The notes under the pieces were generated by a model, which was not told the origin of the DNA, searched no databases, and saw only the letters and a list, made by a program, of their open reading frames with translations. Position numbers and translations under genes: made by a program. Below are positions 53,807 through 57,764 of a stretch of DNA of 57,764 nucleotides, piece by piece. Positions within the stretch are counted from its first letter, which is position 1. Each line of letters starts with the position of its first letter. This DNA is from an uncultured Pelagibacteraceae bacterium (GTDB lineage: Bacteria > Pseudomonadota > Alphaproteobacteria > Pelagibacterales > Pelagibacteraceae): positions 1 through 57,764 of the forward strand of contig CABZKL010000003.1 in NCBI GenBank assembly GCA_902526405.1, given 5' to 3'.

Positions 53807-56023
53807 ATGTGCAAAAAAATATTATTTATTCTTGGAATGGTCTTATTTGTTTCTCTTAAAATAACTAACCTTTACGCAGAGACAATACAAATTGTTCCTC
53901 CTCAAAAACCTACTTTATCATCGGAGGAGATAATTAAAAAAATATCAAAAAATATTATTACTCCTCTTAAAAAACCTACAAAATTAAAAAAGGTTGAAAA
54001 AAAGGTTGTTGTTAAGGAAATAAAAGAGAAAAAGTTAAGTTTTAAAATTCCTAAAAAAAAACCAAGTGTTGCAGGAGTAACAACTACTAAAAACATTAAA
54101 ATATCTAAATATTATAGCAAAAAAGATTTTGGTTTGGCAAAAAAAGCAATTTCTGAAATGCAAAAAAGTAAATGGACCTCAGCTTTAAATATTTCCAAAA
54201 AAGCTAAGGATAAATCTATTTATAATTTTATTCAGTGGAGACATCTACTAAAAACTGGAAATCAAGCCTCTTTTTACGATTATAAGGTTTTTATAGACAG
54301 TAATCCTGAATATCCAAGAATTGATAGATTAAGATTTTTGGCAGAACATAAATTGTCTACGGCTAATGTTTCGCCCAAGAAGATAATTACATGGTTTGGA
54401 GCTAACGAACCGCTTAGTGGATATGGTAAAATGATATTAGGTGAAAGTCTCCTATTAATTGGTGATAAATCTAAGGGTACAAAGTTAATTAAAGAAGGTT
54501 GGATTACAGCAAAATTATCTAGGAATGATTTAAAGTTTTTTAGAAAAAAATTTAAAAAAAGTCTAAATGCAGATGATTATATTAAAAGAGCAGATTATCT
54601 TGCATGGAATGGAAAGCATTGGGATCTTAAAAGAATAACAAGATATTTACCAAAAGATTATGAGCTTTTATATACCGCGAGACAAATACTAATAAGTAAG
54701 GGATATGGAGTTGACCAAGCAATTAAAAATGTGCCACAAAAATTTAAAAATGATGCAGGTCTTAATTATGATCGTTTAAAATGGAGAAGAAAAAAAGGTC
54801 GTGTAGACTCTTCAACAGAGATTTTACTAAAAATTAAAAATGATAAAGATTATTTAGTGATGCCAGAAAAATGGTGGAAAGAAAGAGAAATAATTTCACG
54901 GGCTCTAATTTATAAAAAAAAATACGAAATTGCTTATAAAATATCAAGTAATCATGGTATGACTGAAGGGTCAGACTTTGCAGCAGCAGAGTGGATGAGT
55001 GGCTGGATAGCTTTGAGTTTTTTAAATGATCCTTTAACAGCAAAAAATCATTTTAAAAATTTTTATGACAACGTTAACTATCCAATTAGTACCTCTAGAG
55101 GAGCTTATTGGCTTGCTAGTGCATATGAGAAACTTGGAGATAAAGAGCAATCGAATAAATGGTATTTAGAAGCATCAAAATATTTAACTACTTATTATGG
55201 TCAATTAGCATTTTTAAAGATCAATCCAAATGGAAAATTTGAACTTAATAAAGACATGCAAGTTGATAAAAAATATCGACTTATTTTTTTTAATAAAGAA
55301 CTGGTTAAGATTACTTATCTTTTAGATGAGCTTAAAAAAGATAAATATACTAAATTTATTTTAAGACATCTAGCCAATGATGATATTTCCAAAGGTAGTG
55401 AAATACTAGCAGCTGAACTTGCAACAAATATAAATAGATATGACTTTGCTATACAAGTTTCTAAAATTGCTTCCTATCAAAAAAGGTTTCATAATAAATT
55501 TAATTATCCCATTATTAGTACACCAAAAAGTATTAATGGAAGAAAAATCCCAGATAGCGCTTTAATTTTATCTATTATAAGACAAGAAAGTGAGTTTGAT
55601 ATAGAAGCCAACAGTCACGCGGGTGCAAAAGGATTAATGCAACTAATGCCCTACACCGCAAAATTAGTTTCTAAACAAGCAAAACTTCCTTATTCAAAAT
55701 CAAGATTAACTACCGATCCTGAATATAATATCAATTTAGGTTCTCATTATATTGCAGGCCTTATCTTACAATATGATGGTGCCTACCCTTTTGCAGTTGC
55801 CGCTTATAATGCAGGACCAAACCGAGTTAAGTATTGGAAAAAAATTAATAAAAATCCACAAAAGAAACAAATTAATTATGTTGATTGGGTTGAGTTAATA
55901 AAATTTAGGGAAACACGAAACTATGTTCAGCGGGTAATGGAAAACTACAATGTTTACAGATATATATTAGAACAAAGGCCTATTATAATGAGAAATTTCT
56001 TTAAAGATCGTCCTCTATTTTAA
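53807..56023 (+). CDS. Soluble lytic murein transglycosylase (Slt70-like)
   Basis: A 738-residue periplasmic transglycosylase. Signal peptide at 1-25 (LFILGMVLFVSLKITNLYA), then a Lys/Pro-rich linker (about 35-100), a long helical superhelix (about 105-580) and a C-terminal SLT domain. The catalytic Glu is residue 594 in SIIRQESEFD, followed by HAGAKGLMQLMPYTA and YPFAVAAYNAGPNRV. It is a second peptidoglycan lyase, distinct from the MltB-like gene at 2.7 kb. Its stop codon directly abuts the 3' CCA of the convergent tRNA-Ser. Confidence 0.93.
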   Translation: MCKKILFILGMVLFVSLKITNLYAETIQIVPPQKPTLSSEEIIKKISKNIITPLKKPTKLKKVEKKVVVKEIKEKKLSFKIPKKKPSVAGVTTTKNIKISKYYSKKDFGLAKKAISEMQKSKWTSALNISKKAKDKSIYNFIQWRHLLKTGNQASFYDYKVFIDSNPEYPRIDRLRFLAEHKLSTANVSPKKIITWFGANEPLSGYGKMILGESLLLIGDKSKGTKLIKEGWITAKLSRNDLKFFRKKFKKSLNADDYIKRADYLAWNGKHWDLKRITRYLPKDYELLYTARQILISKGYGVDQAIKNVPQKFKNDAGLNYDRLKWRRKKGRVDSSTEILLKIKNDKDYLVMPEKWWKEREIISRALIYKKKYEIAYKISSNHGMTEGSDFAAAEWMSGWIALSFLNDPLTAKNHFKNFYDNVNYPISTSRGAYWLASAYEKLGDKEQSNKWYLEASKYLTTYYGQLAFLKINPNGKFELNKDMQVDKKYRLIFFNKELVKITYLLDELKKDKYTKFILRHLANDDISKGSEILAAELATNINRYDFAIQVSKIASYQKRFHNKFNYPIISTPKSINGRKIPDSALILSIIRQESEFDIEANSHAGAKGLMQLMPYTAKLVSKQAKLPYSKSRLTTDPEYNINLGSHYIAGLILQYDGAYPFAVAAYNAGPNRVKYWKKINKNPQKKQINYVDWVELIKFRETRNYVQRVMENYNVYRYILEQRPIIMRNFFKDRPLF

Positions 56024-56115
56024 TGGCGGAAGAGGAGGGATTCGAACCCTCGGTACAAGTTTCCTCGCACGGTCATTTAGCAAACGACTGGTTTCAGCCT
56101 CTCACCCACTCTTCC
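56024..56115 (-). tRNA. tRNA-Ser(GCU), CCA encoded
   Basis: Class II tRNA: acceptor GGAAGAG/CTCTTCC, discriminator G, CCA. D arm GGGTGAGAGGCTGAAACC. Anticodon stem GTCGT/ATGAC (one G-T pair) closes loop TTGCTAA with anticodon GCT. A long variable arm is followed by the T arm with GGGTTCGAATCCC. It reads AGC/AGU serine codons. No spacer separates it from the convergent slt stop codon. Confidence 0.96.
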
Positions 56116-56182
56116 GTATGACATTGTGTAATAAGCGATTGTATTGAAAATTCAATCTTTATAAAGTAATTATTCAATTATT

Positions 56183-57436
56183 ATGAGAAATAAGTACTCT
56201 ATATTTTCTTTATTTAAAAATGCTTTGTCGTATCATGAAAATTGGCAAAGAGCCTGGAAAGATCCAGCACCTAAAAAAGAATATGATGTTGTAATTGTTG
56301 GTGGTGGTGGTCACGGTTTAGCAACAGCATATTACTTAGCAAAAAAGCATAGTGTGCAAAACATTGCTGTAGTAGAAAAAGGTTGGATTGGTGGTGGAAA
56401 CACCGGTCGTAATACAACAATTATTAGATCAAATTATTTATGGGATGCTAGTGCAGGTTTGTATGATCATGCCTTAAAAATATGGGAAGGTTTATCACAA
56501 GAACTAAATTATAATGTTATGTTTAGTCAAAGAGGTGTAATGAATCTTGCTCACAATTTACAAGATGTCAGAGATTTAAAAAGAAGAACTCACGCTAACA
56601 GACTGAATGGAATAGATGCGGTTTATTTAAACACTGAGGAAGTAAAAAAATTTTGTCCAATTATAAATACATCACAAGATATTAGATATCCTGTTTTGGG
56701 TGGTACTTTACAAAGAAGAGCTGGTACAGCAAGACACGATGCAGTTGCATGGGGATATGCAAGGGGTGCAGATGAAATGGGAGTTGATATCATTCAAAAC
56801 TGTGAAGTTAAAGGTATCAAGAGAAGTGGTGATACAGTTGAGGGTATAGAAACAACAAAAGGATTTATTAAAACTAAAAAAATTGGTGTAGTTGCAGCAG
56901 GACATTCTAGCGTAGTTGCTAATATGGCAGGTTTAAAACTTCCACTTGAAAGTAAACCCTTGCAAGCTTTAGTTTCTGAACCTGTCAAACCAATTATTGA
57001 TACTGTTGTTATGTCAAATGCTGTTCATGCATATGTTAGTCAATCAGATAAAGGTGAGCTAGTTATAGGTGCTGGTACAGATGATTATATTTCTTATTCT
57101 CAAAAAGGTAGTCATCAAATTGTAGAAGGCACTTTGAATGCAATTTTAGAATTATATCCAATTTTTAGTCGTATGAGAATGCTAAGACAATGGGGTGGTA
57201 TTGTCGATATATGTCCTGATGCAAGTCCTATTCTAAGCAAAACATCAATCAAAGGATTATATTTTAATTGTGGTTGGGGTACAGGTGGATTTAAAGCAAC
57301 ACCTGGTTCTGGAGATTTATTTGCTCATACTATTGCTAATGACGAGCCTCATAAACTAAATGCTGCATTTAATTTAAATAGATTTGTAAGTGGTGACCTT
57401 GTAGATGAACATGGTGCTGCAGCAGTTGCACATTAA
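56183..57436 (+). CDS. soxB: Sarcosine oxidase beta subunit
   Basis: FAD-containing subunit that oxidises sarcosine (N-methylglycine) to glycine, passing the methyl to folate. The 417-residue product has the FAD motif [21 protein letters not shown] (about 36-55), [23 protein letters not shown] with the covalent-flavin region, [25 protein letters not shown] and GVVDIC-like [30 protein letters not shown]. It feeds glycine and one-carbon units, fitting SAR11 glycine dependence. Stop and soxD ATG overlap by 1 nt. Confidence 0.96.
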   Translation: MRNKYSIFSLFKNALSYHENWQRAWKDPAPKKEYDVVIVGGGGHGLATAYYLAKKHSVQNIAVVEKGWIGGGNTGRNTTIIRSNYLWDASAGLYDHALKIWEGLSQELNYNVMFSQRGVMNLAHNLQDVRDLKRRTHANRLNGIDAVYLNTEEVKKFCPIINTSQDIRYPVLGGTLQRRAGTARHDAVAWGYARGADEMGVDIIQNCEVKGIKRSGDTVEGIETTKGFIKTKKIGVVAAGHSSVVANMAGLKLPLESKPLQALVSEPVKPIIDTVVMSNAVHAYVSQSDKGELVIGAGTDDYISYSQKGSHQIVEGTLNAILELYPIFSRMRMLRQWGGIVDICPDASPILSKTSIKGLYFNCGWGTGGFKATPGSGDLFAHTIANDEPHKLNAAFNLNRFVSGDLVDEHGAAAVAH

Positions 57437-57711
57437 TGTTTTTAATTAATTGTCCATATTGTGGAGAAAGAGATCAGCAAGAATTTAAAGCTGGTGGAGA
57501 AGCTCACATTGAAAGACCCAAACAACCAACTGAATTAAGTGATGATGAATGGGCAGAATATTTATTTATGAGAAAAAATATTAAAGGTGTGCAGTTTGAA
57601 AGATGGAACCATACTCATGGTTGTCGTAAATGGTTTAATATGGCTAGAGATACATCTAATGATGAAATAAAAGCAATTTATAAAATGGGTGAAAAACCAC
57701 CAACACAATAA
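57436..57711 (+). CDS. soxD: Sarcosine oxidase delta subunit
   Basis: Small zinc subunit of heterotetrameric sarcosine oxidase. The 91-residue product has LINCPYCGERDQQEFKAGGEAH with the CxxC zinc site, DDEWAEYLFMRKNIKG, ERWNHTHGCRKWFNMARDT with the second ligand set. It is 1 nt overlapped with soxB and 1 bp before soxA. Confidence 0.95.
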   Translation: MFLINCPYCGERDQQEFKAGGEAHIERPKQPTELSDDEWAEYLFMRKNIKGVQFERWNHTHGCRKWFNMARDTSNDEIKAIYKMGEKPPTQ

Positions 57712-57712
57712 A

Positions 57713-57764
57713 ATGACACAAAATCTAAGGGTAAAATCAAGTGAATTTATAGATGAGACTAATA
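57713..57764 (+). CDS. soxA: Sarcosine oxidase alpha subunit (5' end only)
   Basis: ATG 57713 opens a frame to the window edge, reading MTQNLRVKSSEFIDETN. This fits the start of the large alpha subunit, which normally follows soxD and begins with a similar T-x-x-LR..G..ID pattern. Identification rests on context plus these 17 residues. Confidence 0.75.
   Translation, partial: MTQNLRVKSSEFIDETN

Overview
The window reads as a chromosome segment of a streamlined, very AT-rich marine alphaproteobacterium, most likely SAR11 (Pelagibacterales). Support comes from the strongly A/T-biased codons, gene spacing of about 0-20 bp with many 1-, 4-, 8- and 14-nt overlaps, alphaproteobacterial gene neighbourhoods (recG|sdhE, a CBP3-type chaperone divergent from bamE, acpS-lepB-rnc-recO), sarcosine oxidase genes, and a metY leader that looks like the tandem SAM-II/SAM-V arrangement described in marine bacteria. 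The lineage is inferred; no 16S rRNA lies here.

Layout. 1-1.8 kb: partial recG, sdhE and tRNA-Ser(UGA). 1.9-10.2 kb: a nine-gene plus-strand run (rarD, mltB-like, rlpA-like, dacC, tmk, holB, metG, tatD, MBL hydrolase) for envelope maintenance, dTMP supply, replication and translation. 10.2-12.4 kb: minus-strand periplasmic-type glutathione peroxidase, nhaA and a zinc-ribbon membrane protein. 12.5-15.3 kb: tRNA-Pro followed closely by an NDUFS4-like gene, an SbmA/BacA-like transporter gene and glpX, then tRNA-Glu followed closely by a GIY-YIG gene.

15.2-24.2 kb is the accessory part. It holds surface-polysaccharide genes (two-domain glycosyltransferase, epimerase, GT2, RmlD-like reductase), a 2OG-Fe(II) oxygenase, a methyltransferase gene frameshifted at an A10 run and a G11 run, a second GT2 whose start overlaps the stop of a tyrosine recombinase, a small membrane-protein ORF, a GC-rich non-coding stretch ending in a perfect hairpin, and a one-domain alkylguanine-DNA alkyltransferase.

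24.7-57.7 kb returns to core metabolism: rplM-rpsI-argC-lipoprotein-hom plus two exporters; riboswitch-controlled metY; heme A synthase; chorismate mutase; an rpmF-plsX-ihfA-merR-rpmG run; hppA; a one-carbon/riboflavin/thiamine run (glyA-nrdR-ribD-ribE-ribBA-ribH-nusB-thiL); hemB; a ten-gene run dapA-smpB-folK-rel-pyrE-pdxJ-acpS-lepB-rnc-recO; a large lytic transglycosylase; tRNA-Ser(GCU); and the start of the sarcosine oxidase operon soxB-soxD-soxA.

The best candidates for something new are the homopolymer-frameshifted methyltransferase next to the recombinase, the GC-rich hairpin-ended element, and the two tRNA genes followed 5 nt later by a start codon. Family-level oddities are a short Rel protein, a RibBA without GTP cyclohydrolase zinc ligands, CxC instead of CxxC in two zinc ribbons, and plsX next to ihfA without fabH.
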